Source of the DNA: SG-bin9 sp049323835
GTDB lineage: Bacteria > Pseudomonadota > Alphaproteobacteria > Rhizobiales > Xanthobacteraceae
Direction: 5' to 3'
DNA: 64,000 nucleotides
Assembly (NCBI GenBank): GCA_049323835.1
Contig: JBMOOJ010000111.1
Coordinates: forward strand, 1-64,000
The translations under genes and the position numbers were made by a program. Below the pieces are notes generated by a model. It had not been told where the DNA came from. It worked only from the letters and a program-made list of their open reading frames with translations, and ran no database searches. Below are positions 49,564 to 58,869 of this stretch, piece by piece (positions within the stretch are counted from its first letter, which is position 1; the number at the start of each line of letters is the position of its first letter).

Positions 49564-51873
49564 CTATTTCTTCAGCTCGGCATAGAGTTGCAGCACGCGG
49601 TTAGGCAGCACTTCGATGCGAGGAACACGCAGCACACGCTGCTCACCGAAGATGCGGTCGAGTTGGGAGAATGGACCGCCGCCGATGCCGACTGCGAAGA
49701 TATCGATGCCGCGCCGGCGCAACTGCTGTGCGGCTCTTCGCGCATCCTCGGCCAGATATTTCGGGTCGGGCACGTCGATGTCCGATGGCTCTCCATCAGT
49801 CATGATCAGCAGCACTTTGCGAAACGCGCGTTGCTGCGCTAGATAGCTGCCCGCGTGACGCAGGGCAGGACCAAGCCGGGTCGAATGACTGCTTTCGATA
49901 CCGGCCAGACGCGACTGTACGACCGCATCCAGACGCTCGCCAAAATCCTTGATGAGAAGATACTGAACCCGCTCCCGCCCCTCCGAGCTGAATCCGTGGA
50001 CAGCGACCTTGTCGCCAGTCGCTTCGGCCGATGTCATCATGATCGCCGCAGCGTTGCGTTCGACATCCAGAACCGATCGTCCAAGGCGATCGCGATCGGC
50101 GGTCGATTGCGAAAGATCCAGCAGTATGAGAATCGACAGATCGCGCGGTCCGGGCGCTTCCCGCTGATAGACGCGCGGTTCGCCGGGGATCTGTCCGGCG
50201 CGGCGTTCGATGGCCAGGGCAATCGCGGCGTCGATATCCAGTGTATCGCCGTCGCGCTGCCCTTTATGGCGAAGGCGCCGCCCAATCGACGCATCGCGCG
50301 TTAGGGTCGTAACCCGGCGTATGGCCTCGTCATGCGATGCACATTCATGGGGTTTCGTGGATACGCTCGCGACTGCCTCGAGAACGGTCGTCCAGCCGGA
50401 ACGTTCGATACGCGCGGCATAGTCCCATTCCGGGTAGCTCGCGACGGACAAACCCTCGCGCATCGTCACATCGCTTGGCCGGGCTCGTAGCGTTTCGTCC
50501 ATGCGCGGACGATCGTCTTTGGCAGGTCCGGCATCATCTTCCTGCTGTTCGATCCGGACGGAGTCGACAGGAAGCTCGATTTCTTCGGCGATTGCGTCGG
50601 GCTGATCGCCGAAATCCCATAGCGCCAGGTTATCGTCGCGGTACGCCGGTTCGACGACATAGGTCTTAGCATTGAACTGCAGCCGCATCTGCCCGATATC
50701 GTTGCCGAGCAATCCGCCAATCTCGCGGCTGATCGCGGGATCATTCAACCGGTCGGTTGCGGCGATGAACAACGTCTTGCCCTTGGCGATCCAGGCATCG
50801 CTATCCTCGTAGCCGGGATCGATCAACGCACGGGCCAGCCGGACCATCAGCCCGGCAGCATTTGCGCTGGGGGATGGTATCGCGGTGTGAAAGGGCAACC
50901 ACAGCCGGCGCAAGCCAGGCATTTCGCGTAACGCCAACGTTTCGACCCGCGCATCCTCGATCAAAGAGATAAGCGCAATCTGTAACGGTTTCAGCCGATC
51001 GACGGGAAAACGGACACTGGAGTAAGCCAGATGCGCCCCGGCATGCGCAGATGCCGCCGGATAGATGGCATCCGCCCGGTCGCACTCGAATCCCGGAAAC
51101 GATTCCGGCAAGCGGACAAGTCCAACCGCCAGCGAAGGCCGGCGCGGCACCCCAGGCATGTTGGTGATCGGAAGCTTGCGGAAGCGCGGGTTCTTGTTCC
51201 AAAGCGCTTGCATCGTGGCGCTCAAGCGCTTCTCCAATCGCGAGAAGTCGTCTCTTGCTCCGCTGTTCGCAAAGAGAAGCTGCATCGATAGAGCGTCATC
51301 AAGCGCAAAATGCGCGCGGCGGCGGGCAACGCGGCCAGCGGTTGCACGCAAGCCGGCCGAAATCCACGCAGCGAAGCCGCGAGCGTCCGTATGGGACAGT
51401 AGCCGCTCCAGCCGGTCAATCACAAGCCCAACCGACTCTGGAGCCTCGTCGACGAGTTGCCGCAGCGCGCCGAAGGCCGCCATCAACTCGTCGGTGGTCG
51501 GGAGCTTTGAAAGAATCTTGGGAACTTCGGTCAGCATCGCAAATGCTGCCCGGCTGCCCGAGCCACATCCGATGTCCCTGACGGCGAGGCCAAGCGCAAC
51601 GACATCGTCTGGCGTCCGCTGCGGCGGCCACTGCTGGGACAATCGCACGAAGCTCAGCACGACCGCCTCGCCGAGATTGGCCGCGAACAGGCCATGCACG
51701 GCATCGTCCCATGCAGCGAGCTTGTTCATCCATCCAGGCCGACGCTGCATCGATGCGCGCGCCGCCTGAACGGCCTCGTTCAAATCGTCATGCCCATGCA
51801 GAAGTGCCGCGAGCCGGCGTCCGGAGCGGACGCTGTCGAGTGAAGTTGCCTGTGCGATCGTCACCTGCCTCAC
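49564..51873 (-). CDS. cbbO: CbbO/NorD-type VWA-domain protein
   Basis: This 769-residue protein has a long helical N-terminal part and a C-terminal von Willebrand A domain with the metal-ion-dependent adhesion motif DLSQS (LILLDLSQSTAD), MTDGEPSDID and a final helix. Its length fits CbbO (about 770) better than NorD (about 640). CbbO/NorD proteins work with MoxR-type ATPases as activases, remodelling a metalloenzyme (RuBisCO or NO reductase). Neither is encoded in the window. The gene follows cbbQ after 5 bases and is probably the last gene of the amide operon. The start is a GTG whose exact position is uncertain by a few codons. Confidence 0.85.
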   Translation of the reverse strand: MRQVTIAQATSLDSVRSGRRLAALLHGHDDLNEAVQAARASMQRRPGWMNKLAAWDDAVHGLFAANLGEAVVLSFVRLSQQWPPQRTPDDVVALGLAVRDIGCGSGSRAAFAMLTEVPKILSKLPTTDELMAAFGALRQLVDEAPESVGLVIDRLERLLSHTDARGFAAWISAGLRATAGRVARRRAHFALDDALSMQLLFANSGARDDFSRLEKRLSATMQALWNKNPRFRKLPITNMPGVPRRPSLAVGLVRLPESFPGFECDRADAIYPAASAHAGAHLAYSSVRFPVDRLKPLQIALISLIEDARVETLALREMPGLRRLWLPFHTAIPSPSANAAGLMVRLARALIDPGYEDSDAWIAKGKTLFIAATDRLNDPAISREIGGLLGNDIGQMRLQFNAKTYVVEPAYRDDNLALWDFGDQPDAIAEEIELPVDSVRIEQQEDDAGPAKDDRPRMDETLRARPSDVTMREGLSVASYPEWDYAARIERSGWTTVLEAVASVSTKPHECASHDEAIRRVTTLTRDASIGRRLRHKGQRDGDTLDIDAAIALAIERRAGQIPGEPRVYQREAPGPRDLSILILLDLSQSTADRDRLGRSVLDVERNAAAIMMTSAEATGDKVAVHGFSSEGRERVQYLLIKDFGERLDAVVQSRLAGIESSHSTRLGPALRHAGSYLAQQRAFRKVLLIMTDGEPSDIDVPDPKYLAEDARRAAQQLRRRGIDIFAVGIGGGPFSQLDRIFGEQRVLRVPRIEVLPNRVLQLYAELKK

Positions 51874-51878
51874 CCACC

Positions 51879-52697
51879 CTACGCGCAGGCAGAGATCACG
51901 TCCCGCAACGTATCTCTCGTATCGAGATCGTCCGTTAGTGGAACAACGATCGTGGTCTCGCAGGCTTCCTTCAGGTCGATACCGTATCCAATCAACCGGG
52001 CCGCATTGACGAGCATGCGGGTCGATGCCCCTTCATCGAGGCCGTGGCCTTTCAGATTGCGGCTGTGCTGCGCGATCTTGACCAGGAGGTCGGCAATCCT
52101 GGCATCGATTCCGGCTTCGTGTGAAACGACCTCCACCTCGGCAGCGCGCTCCGGATAACCGAAGTCCAGCGCAGCGAACCGCTGCTTGGTGGATTCCTTG
52201 AGGTCCTTGATCGCGCTCTGGTAACCGGGGTTATACGAGATCACCAACTGGAAATCCGAATGCGCACGAATCAGCTCGCCCCGCTTCTCCAGCGGCAGCA
52301 CGCGGCGATCATCCGTGAGCGGATGGATGACGACAGTGGTGTCCTGTCGCGCTTCCACGATCTCGTCGAGATAACAGATGCCCCCATGCCGCACGGCTGT
52401 GGTCAGCGGCCCGTCGCTCCACACCGTCCCTTCGGGATCGAGCAGCCAACGTCCGACCAGATCCGCCGCCGTCATGTCCTCATGGCAGGCGACCGTAATC
52501 AGTGGCCGCGCCAGCCGCCAGGCCATGTACTCAATGAAGCGCGTCTTGCCGCAACCGGTCGGCCCCTTGAGCATCACCGGCATCCGGCTGGCATAGGCCG
52601 CCGTAAACAGAGCGACCTCGTCGCCCAGGGCACGATAATACGGCTCGTCGGTGATGCGATACTGATCAAGCAGCAAGGGAGTACTGGGCAAGATCAC
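51879..52697 (-). CDS. cbbQ: CbbQ/NorQ-type MoxR AAA+ ATPase
   Basis: This 272-residue AAA+ protein has Walker A LKGPTGCGKTRFIEY, Walker B GGICYLDEIVEAR and the CbbQ/NorQ hallmarks VACHEDMTAADLVGRWL and NPGYQSAIKDLKESTKQRFAAL. It forms a hexamer that, with the VWA protein, activates a target enzyme. The start is a GTG close to AAAGAGGAC, with some uncertainty. It lies 37 bases after the MetX-like gene, co-oriented with the amidase gene, so its target may be AmiE or another enzyme of the amide pathway. That is inference. Confidence 0.88.
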   Translation of the reverse strand: MILPSTPLLLDQYRITDEPYYRALGDEVALFTAAYASRMPVMLKGPTGCGKTRFIEYMAWRLARPLITVACHEDMTAADLVGRWLLDPEGTVWSDGPLTTAVRHGGICYLDEIVEARQDTTVVIHPLTDDRRVLPLEKRGELIRAHSDFQLVISYNPGYQSAIKDLKESTKQRFAALDFGYPERAAEVEVVSHEAGIDARIADLLVKIAQHSRNLKGHGLDEGASTRMLVNAARLIGYGIDLKEACETTIVVPLTDDLDTRDTLRDVISACA

Positions 52698-52734
52698 GTC
52701 CTCTTTGCACGCGATGGCATCCGGTTGACCTCCG

Positions 52735-53754
52735 TCAGGATGCCAGCAGTTCCTTCAGTTTGGCGTCGATGAACGCGACATCGGCCGGGTTCGTGCCCGG
52801 GCCTCCGGCGAAGTGTCCCCAGATCGATGGCACCGGCACGAACGTTGCGTTCGGCATGTTCGCCGCTTCGAACTCGCTGTCCTCCGGAGGAAAATAGAGG
52901 TCGGTCTGGCCTGGCATGACGTAGGTCTTTGCCTTGATGCCGGCGAGCGCCGCCTTGAAGTTGCCGTTGTAAATCTCGTTGGCGCTGATGTCGCCGTTCT
53001 GCCAGGTCCAAAGCATGGTCAGCAGATTGTTCGGATCCTTCGGCAGGAAGAATCCTTCCCAGAACGCCACCAGGAAATCCTCCAGCGACGAGTAGCCGAG
53101 CGTCTTGATGTCGAGCTGTTCGCGATAGAAAGCTTGCGAGAAACCCCAACCGGCATAGACGCGAGCCGCAGCACGCAAGCCGCGCGCCGGCTTCTCGGTG
53201 TACCAGCCCTCCTTCCACGCCGCGTCCGCGGTCAGCGCCGCTTTCACGCCTTCGAGGAATACGAAGTTGTGGCGCGAACATTTGGCCGAGCCGCAGAATG
53301 GCGCCAGCAAATCCACCATGTCCGGATAGAGCGTGCCCCAATGAAACGTCTGGAGCGCACCCATCGACCAGCCCACAACCATGCGGATATGCTCGATGCC
53401 GAGCTTCTCGGTTACAAGGCGATGCTGCGCGCGGACGTTGTCGTAAGCCGTCACCTGCGGAAAGCGCGGCCCGTTATAAGGCTCAGGCGTATTGCTCGGC
53501 GACGATGACAGACCGTTGCCGAACATGTTCGGAATGATGATGAAGTACTTCGCCGGATCGAGCGCCATGCCCGATCCGACCAGCCACTCGTTGTCGTAGT
53601 GCTGTCCCGAGTACCAGGTTGGATAGACGATGACGTTGTCCTTGGCCGCATTGAGCTTGCCGAACGTCTTGTAGGCGAGCTTGCAGTCCCGGATTGTTGC
53701 GCCTCGTTGCAAGGTGACGTTCCCGAGATCGTAGATTTCGTAATCGGCACTCAT
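52735..53754 (-). CDS. Alpha/beta hydrolase of the homoserine O-acetyltransferase (MetX) type
   Basis: This 339-residue protein has the MetX-type fold with the nucleophile elbow GWSMGALQTFHW (Ser in G-x-S-x-G), a PTWYSGQHYDNEW oxyanion region, and acid and His candidates in PGQTDLYFPPED and SIWGHFAGGPGTN. It lacks the usual QWD/RLAR-like patterns of a sulfur-pathway MetX. With an amidase, a permease and an activase as neighbours, it may act as an acyl-transferase or esterase on the acid from amide hydrolysis. The ATG at 53754 has GGAGG eight bases before it. Confidence 0.75.
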   Translation of the reverse strand: MSADYEIYDLGNVTLQRGATIRDCKLAYKTFGKLNAAKDNVIVYPTWYSGQHYDNEWLVGSGMALDPAKYFIIIPNMFGNGLSSSPSNTPEPYNGPRFPQVTAYDNVRAQHRLVTEKLGIEHIRMVVGWSMGALQTFHWGTLYPDMVDLLAPFCGSAKCSRHNFVFLEGVKAALTADAAWKEGWYTEKPARGLRAAARVYAGWGFSQAFYREQLDIKTLGYSSLEDFLVAFWEGFFLPKDPNNLLTMLWTWQNGDISANEIYNGNFKAALAGIKAKTYVMPGQTDLYFPPEDSEFEAANMPNATFVPVPSIWGHFAGGPGTNPADVAFIDAKLKELLAS

Positions 53755-53790
53755 CGATCGATCCTCCCCGCTTCTTGTCTTGGCCAGCGC

Positions 53791-55125
53791 TCACGCGGCG
53801 CTGGCTGCATTTTCCACCGGCGCTTCGGCACGCGCGACTGCGAAGTAGATAACGCCGGCGACAAGCGCCGCCGAAATCGCGGTAGACAAACCCGGCATCA
53901 GGTTTTCAACGGCAAACGCGCATAACGAACCGATAGCCCAGGCGAAGAACGGCTTGGCGCGCCAATCCGCAACGGCCCGCGCATTCGCGCGCAGCAGATA
54001 CTGATCGACCAGAATGATCGCACCGATCGGCGGAACCAGAATGCCGAGCAGCGACAGCCACTGGATGAAGAAGGCCCAGACGTTACCGGCGGCTACGATG
54101 ATGCCTATGGCGCCGAGCACCACGGCCATCAGCCGCATGTTGGTGCCGAGGATGCGCGACCAGCCAGTGGCGGCATTGTAGAGACAGTGCGAACAGACCG
54201 AGCCGAGATTGGTGTAGAGGAAGATGAACGCGAGAATGCTGAGCCATGTCAGTTGCTTTCCGTTCATGTACCCGAACATGTTATCGACGCCGAACGGATT
54301 TGCATTCGGCACCGCCAGCGCCGCGGTCATCACGCCGCCGACGAGCATGGCAACCAGATTGGCGAACGGAAATGCGCTGAACGTCGCCACAAGCGATGAA
54401 CGCGTACTGGGCGCCCAACGGTTGAAATCCGCCGTCACGGTGCCGGCGTCGATAAACAGCGCAATCACGACTGTCAGGCCAACCCCCATCGACATAGTGG
54501 CGACGCCGTTGTTTCCCGGATAGTTGAGCAAGGCCGTAGCCGTGGTGGTCGAGGCTGCATCCACCGCAACCCACACACCAAGAACGACGAACAGTGGAAC
54601 CGAAGCAATTCCGATCCAGTGCAATCCCTTCACCCCCACGAAGGTAATAGCGATGTAGAGCACTCCCGCGATGATGGTCATCGCCACATAGTTGAGGCCG
54701 TAAGTCGAGGAGATCAACGCTCCGGTGATGCCTGTCTGCACCGCGTACCAGCCCAGCAGCAGCGTCGAGAGCAGGCCCGACGCCAATACGTAACCCTTCT
54801 TGCCAAAGACGACGCTGGTGATCAGCGCAAAGTTCATGCCTCGCTTGGTACCGATCAGGCCGAGTGCACCGACATAGGCAAACATGATCAGATTGCCGAC
54901 CACCATGGCGATCACTGCGTTCTTGAAACCCATGCCCAGCACCAGCAGCGATCCCGTCATCGCGCCGGTGATGATCATCGGGAACCCAAGCCACACCATG
55001 GTGACTGAGAATGCGCTGCGCCGGGCTGTCATCGGCACCGGCTCGTGCTCGTACTCGTGACCGAGAAGATCGTCGATCTGTTCTTCAGTCTGATGCACGA
55101 TCCTGCTGTCCGCTTCGCCGCTCAT
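53791..55125 (-). CDS. NCS1-family (cytosine/nucleobase-type) permease
   Basis: This 444-residue protein has about twelve membrane helices. The N-terminal ARRSAFSVTMVWLGFPMIITGA, LLLGWYAVQTGITG and a final transmembrane pair resemble CodB/NCS1 nucleobase and hydantoin symporters. The 31 codons of open frame upstream of the ATG at 55125 are not protein-like, and GGGGG precedes that ATG. Placed between amiE and the MetX-like gene, it may import an amide-containing substrate such as hydantoin or an allied compound, complementing the ABC importer. Confidence 0.88.
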   Translation of the reverse strand: MSGEADSRIVHQTEEQIDDLLGHEYEHEPVPMTARRSAFSVTMVWLGFPMIITGAMTGSLLVLGMGFKNAVIAMVVGNLIMFAYVGALGLIGTKRGMNFALITSVVFGKKGYVLASGLLSTLLLGWYAVQTGITGALISSTYGLNYVAMTIIAGVLYIAITFVGVKGLHWIGIASVPLFVVLGVWVAVDAASTTTATALLNYPGNNGVATMSMGVGLTVVIALFIDAGTVTADFNRWAPSTRSSLVATFSAFPFANLVAMLVGGVMTAALAVPNANPFGVDNMFGYMNGKQLTWLSILAFIFLYTNLGSVCSHCLYNAATGWSRILGTNMRLMAVVLGAIGIIVAAGNVWAFFIQWLSLLGILVPPIGAIILVDQYLLRANARAVADWRAKPFFAWAIGSLCAFAVENLMPGLSTAISAALVAGVIYFAVARAEAPVENAASAA

Positions 55126-55204
55126 GACAAACCCCCACTTGCCTGAAAGTGTCCGTCGCCGGCCAGCGCCAGCGGCAAATACCGCGTGGCGCCGGCCGTA
55201 CCGG

Positions 55205-56242
55205 TCAACGGTGTGCAACGCGCTGGTTGGGAATACCCTCGATCGGACACTCCTCGGTGCCGACCACCGGACGCGTCATGGCCTCCACCGCCGCGCGCGT
55301 GCCTTCCGGATCGGTGATCCAGTTCTTGTAGAAGGTGTACGGGCAGACCGCGTGGCCGCGATCGCCGTCGCCCGAATTGATCAGGCCGGTGTAGCCGCGG
55401 TGCATCAGCTTGAAGAGATGGTTCTGCGACTGCATGTTGCGGCGTGCATCACGAATGAGCGACACGGAGAGCTGTGCATACTGGATGCCGTTTTCCTCGG
55501 TGCCGCATTCGCCGAGCGTGCGGCCATCGAAGCCGATCAGCGCCGAGTGCCCGAAGTATGAATAGACGCCGTCGAAGCCAGATGCGTTGGCGACCGCAAC
55601 GTAGCAGTTGTTCGCCCAGGCCATCGATTTCGAGATCTGGATCTGCTGTTCCTTGGCCGGATACATGTAGCCTTGACAACGGATGATCAGTTCGGCGCCG
55701 CGCATGGCGCAGTCACGCCAGATCTCCGGATAGTTGCCGTCGTCGCAGATGATCAGGCTGATCTTCAGCCCTTTCGGACCCTCCGAGACGTAGGTGCAGT
55801 CGCCGGGATACCAGCCCTCGATCGGAACCCACGGCATGATCTTGCGATACTTCTGAACGATCTCGCCCTTGTCGTTCATCAAGATCAGCGTGTTGTAGGG
55901 CGCCTTGTTCGGATGCTCCTCATGGCGCTCGCCGGTCAGGGAGAAGACGCCCCAGACCTTCGCCTTGCGGCAGGCATCGGCGAAGATCTTGGTCTCCTCG
56001 CCCGGCACCGAGGATGCGGTCTCGTACATCTCCTTGGAGTCGTACATGATGCCGTGGGTCGAGTATTCCGGGAAGATCACGAGGTCCATGCCCGGCAAAC
56101 CGAGCTTCATGCCCTCGAGCATCTTGGCGATGTTGCGTGCGTTCTCCAGCACCTCCGCTTTGGTGTGCAGACGCGGCATCTTGTAGTTGACCACGGCAAC
56201 ACCCACCGTGTCCTTGCTGCTCGATATGTCTCCATGCAACAT
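55205..56242 (-). CDS. amiE: AmiE, aliphatic amidase
   Basis: This 345-residue nitrilase-superfamily enzyme is very close to Pseudomonas AmiE over its whole length (start HGDISSSKDTVGVAVVNYKM, then VPIEGWYPGDC). The catalytic triad is at the AmiE positions: Glu59 (VIFPEYS), Lys134 (KYRKIMPW) and Cys166 (IICDDGNYPE). It hydrolyses short aliphatic amides such as acetamide and propionamide to acid and ammonia. The ATG has GGGAG eight bases upstream. It lies 36 bases after urtE in the AmiR-controlled operon. Confidence 0.97.
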   Translation of the reverse strand: MLHGDISSSKDTVGVAVVNYKMPRLHTKAEVLENARNIAKMLEGMKLGLPGMDLVIFPEYSTHGIMYDSKEMYETASSVPGEETKIFADACRKAKVWGVFSLTGERHEEHPNKAPYNTLILMNDKGEIVQKYRKIMPWVPIEGWYPGDCTYVSEGPKGLKISLIICDDGNYPEIWRDCAMRGAELIIRCQGYMYPAKEQQIQISKSMAWANNCYVAVANASGFDGVYSYFGHSALIGFDGRTLGECGTEENGIQYAQLSVSLIRDARRNMQSQNHLFKLMHRGYTGLINSGDGDRGHAVCPYTFYKNWITDPEGTRAAVEAMTRPVVGTEECPIEGIPNQRVAHR

Positions 56243-56278
56243 TTTCTTGACTCCCTTTCAGATGAACATCGTGAACCG

Positions 56279-56971
56279 CTAGACCGCCATGTGCCGCTGA
56301 ATGAGATCGTCGGTCAGTTCGGCGATCGCACCATCCGCAACGACACGCCCCTTCTCGAGAAGCGCGAACCGATGCGAGGCGCGCCGCGCAAACGCGACGT
56401 TCTGTTCCACCAGCACAACCGTAATCCCGTGCTCGCGATTGAGCCGGGTGATGACGTCCTCGATCTGCTCGACGATGTTGGGCTGGATGCCCTCGGTCGG
56501 CTCGTCAAGCAGGATGACTTTCGGCTGCGCCAGCAGCGCGCGGGCGATCGCGAGCTGCTGCTGCTGCCCGCCGGACAGATTGCCGCCGTAGCGGTTGAAG
56601 AAATCCTTGAGCACGGGGAACAGATCGATCACCCAGTCCTGGATGCCGTCAGGCTGTTTCGCCGCGAAGGTGCCGAGCATCAGGTTCTCGCGGACCGTGA
56701 AGCGCGGCAGAATGCCCCGCCCTTGCGGCACATAGGCGATGCCGGCCTTGGCTCGCTGATACGTGCGCAGCGCCGAGATGTCGTTGCCGTCAAGCGTGAG
56801 CTTGCCGGTCACCCGATCCATCAATCCGAGAATGCTGCGCATCAGCGTGGTCTTTCCCACACCGTTGCGTCCGAGCACGGACAGGAATTCGCCGGTACCG
56901 ACGTTGAGGTGGATGTTCTGCAGCGCGCGGCTGTTGCCGTAGAAGGCGTCGAGGTCGGAGAGCTCAAGCAT
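56279..56971 (-). CDS. urtE: UrtE-type ABC transporter ATPase
   Basis: This 230-residue LivF-like ATPase has Walker A LGRNGVGKTTLMRSILG, signature LSGGQQQQLAIARALLAQP and Walker B KVILLDEPTEGIQPNIVEQIEDV. The R-N-G-V-G-K Walker A and the IQPNIV after Walker B are the UrtE type. It overlaps urtD by 8 bases. It powers uptake of amides or urea. Confidence 0.92.
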   Translation of the reverse strand: MLELSDLDAFYGNSRALQNIHLNVGTGEFLSVLGRNGVGKTTLMRSILGLMDRVTGKLTLDGNDISALRTYQRAKAGIAYVPQGRGILPRFTVRENLMLGTFAAKQPDGIQDWVIDLFPVLKDFFNRYGGNLSGGQQQQLAIARALLAQPKVILLDEPTEGIQPNIVEQIEDVITRLNREHGITVVLVEQNVAFARRASHRFALLEKGRVVADGAIAELTDDLIQRHMAV

Positions 56972-57716
56972 TGGTGATGCCCCCCGATCCGAGATAGGCG
57001 CGCCGGACTTCCGGATGCGCCTCGACTTCGGCGGCGCAGCCCTCTGCCAGCAGCTGGCCCATGTGCATCACCGAGATGACGTCGCCGATCGCCTTGACGA
57101 ATCCCATGTCATGCTCGACGACGATCAGCGTATGCTTGCCCTTGAGCCGTGCGAACAGTTCGGCGGTTTTGCGCGTTTCGTGCGCCGTCATTCCGGCAGT
57201 TGGCTCGTCCATCAGGATCAGTTCGGCATCCTGCGCGACCAGCATGCCGATCTCGAGCCACTGCGTTTGCCCGTGCGACAGGTACGCCGCCGGCCGGTCG
57301 AGATGATCCGCAAGCCCGATGAGTTCACCAAGGCGTTCGATGTCCGCGCGGCCGGATCTCTGGATGTCCCAGCGCAAGTTGGCCCACACGCCGGGACGGC
57401 GCGCGCGGGCCACTTCAAGATTCTCAGCGACGGTGAGATCGCGGAACACGCTCGGCACCTGGAATTTGCGTCCCACGCCGGCTCGCGCGATCTGGTGCTC
57501 TTCGAGATTCTCCAATGCTGTGCCGCCGAAGATCACAGAGCCCGCGCTGGGCTTGATCTTGCCGCAAATAATGTCGAGCGCCGTTGTCTTGCCCGCACCG
57601 TTCGGACCGATCAGACAGCGTAGCTCCCCCTTGTCCACGCGCATGTTGAGCTGATTGAGCGCTTTGAAGCCGTTGAAGGATACGGAGACGTCGCGCAGAT
57701 CGAGGTGCATGGTCAT
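56964..57716 (-). CDS. urtD: UrtD-type ABC transporter ATPase
   Basis: This 250-residue protein has Walker A IGPNGAGKTTALDIICGK, VGRKFQVPSVFRDLTVAENLEVA (UrtD-type), LSHGQTQWLEIGMLVAQDAELILMDEPTAGM and ENRKTAELFA-type region. The start overlaps the urtC stop by 4 bases (ATGA); a second ATG lies two codons later. It forms the ATPase pair with UrtE. Confidence 0.92.
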   Translation of the reverse strand: MTMHLDLRDVSVSFNGFKALNQLNMRVDKGELRCLIGPNGAGKTTALDIICGKIKPSAGSVIFGGTALENLEEHQIARAGVGRKFQVPSVFRDLTVAENLEVARARRPGVWANLRWDIQRSGRADIERLGELIGLADHLDRPAAYLSHGQTQWLEIGMLVAQDAELILMDEPTAGMTAHETRKTAELFARLKGKHTLIVVEHDMGFVKAIGDVISVMHMGQLLAEGCAAEVEAHPEVRRAYLGSGGITNA

Positions 57717-58852
57717 GCGCGCTCCTCCTGCGCCTGACCGGCGCTCTGAGGTATGTCTTGCGGAGACAGCCGGCGTTGCGCGATCCAGCGCCAGGCAGCG
57801 TCGGCCAGACCGGCAAGTCCTTTCGGCAGGAACAGCACCACCAGGACGAACAGCGCGCCCATGACGAGCGTCCAGGTTTCCAGGAAGGCTTTGGATTCCG
57901 AGAGCGCGCCCTGCACGCCGGCCACCAGCACCGCACCGAAGAAAGCACCGACCAGACTCTGCCGGCCGCCGACCGCACACCACACCACGACGGACAGCGA
58001 GAGCTGCACGCCGAGGAATGTCGGCGACGCGAACTCCATCACCACCGTGTAGAGCATCCCCGCAAGGCCGGCGATCGCGGCCGAGAGCGAGAAGACGAAG
58101 ATCTGATATCCGGCGACGTCGTAGCCGAAGTAACGCACGCGACTCTCATGGTCCCGGATCGCCTGCACGACGAGACCGGCCTTGGTGCGGGTGAATGCGA
58201 AAGCGGCGAGCAGACTCAGCGCGAGGCAACCGGCCACGAGATAGTAGGTCGAACGGCCATAGGCATCGAATGCAACGCCGAAGATCTCGAGCTGCGCAAG
58301 GTCGGTGATGCCGTTGAAGCCGCCGGTGTAGCTCTGCTGATCGATGATGACGAGATTCAACACCACCATGGTGGCGAGCGTGATGATCGCCACGTAGACG
58401 CCAGTGACACGGCTGCGAAACACGAACCAGCCGAGCGCCGCGGATACCAGCGCAGGGACAAGGATGCCGGCGGCGAGCGCGAAGCCGAGCGATTTGAACG
58501 GCGCCCAGAACCAGGGGAGCTGCGTCACATTGTTCCAGACCATGAAATCCGGAAGTCCGCTTGAGCCGGTATGAACCGGAACGGTCTTCAGCTTCAGCGC
58601 CATGGCCATGGCGTAGGAGCCAATACCGAAACTCATCGCCTGCCCCAGATTCAGGATGCCGCCATATCCCCATGACAGGGCGAGCGACATCGACAGCATC
58701 CCGAGCACGAGGTACCGAGCGACCTTGTTGAGCAGGAAATCATTGCTGAGAGCAAACGGCAGCAAAAAGACCAGCGCGCAAACCACGAGAAGTGGTGCGA
58801 TCTGCGCGCCTAGTCGAGGGAGACCTGCGGGAGAGGAGATTTTCAATGACAT
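57713..58852 (-). CDS. urtC: UrtC-type ABC transporter permease (LivM family)
   Basis: This 379-residue protein has about ten membrane helices. It shows the urea/amide-type signatures GMLSMSLALSWGYGGILNLGQAMSFGIGSYAMAM and VWCAVGGRQSLVGAFFGAVLVAGVQ, and is longer than LivM, as usual for UrtC. It overlaps urtD and lies 17 bases after urtB. Confidence 0.93.
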   Translation of the reverse strand: MSLKISSPAGLPRLGAQIAPLLVVCALVFLLPFALSNDFLLNKVARYLVLGMLSMSLALSWGYGGILNLGQAMSFGIGSYAMAMALKLKTVPVHTGSSGLPDFMVWNNVTQLPWFWAPFKSLGFALAAGILVPALVSAALGWFVFRSRVTGVYVAIITLATMVVLNLVIIDQQSYTGGFNGITDLAQLEIFGVAFDAYGRSTYYLVAGCLALSLLAAFAFTRTKAGLVVQAIRDHESRVRYFGYDVAGYQIFVFSLSAAIAGLAGMLYTVVMEFASPTFLGVQLSLSVVVWCAVGGRQSLVGAFFGAVLVAGVQGALSESKAFLETWTLVMGALFVLVVLFLPKGLAGLADAAWRWIAQRRLSPQDIPQSAGQAQEERA

Positions 58853-58869
58853 GAATCAGCGATCTTCCG

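Noticed and set aside
49564..52697. Calling the pair NorQ-NorD of NO reductase
   Set aside because: No norC, norB or nir genes are in the window, and the VWA protein length fits CbbO rather than NorD.
55673..56977. A 434-codon plus-strand frame opposite amiE and urtE
   Set aside because: Overlaps two genes with clear catalytic motifs on the other strand and spans their boundary.
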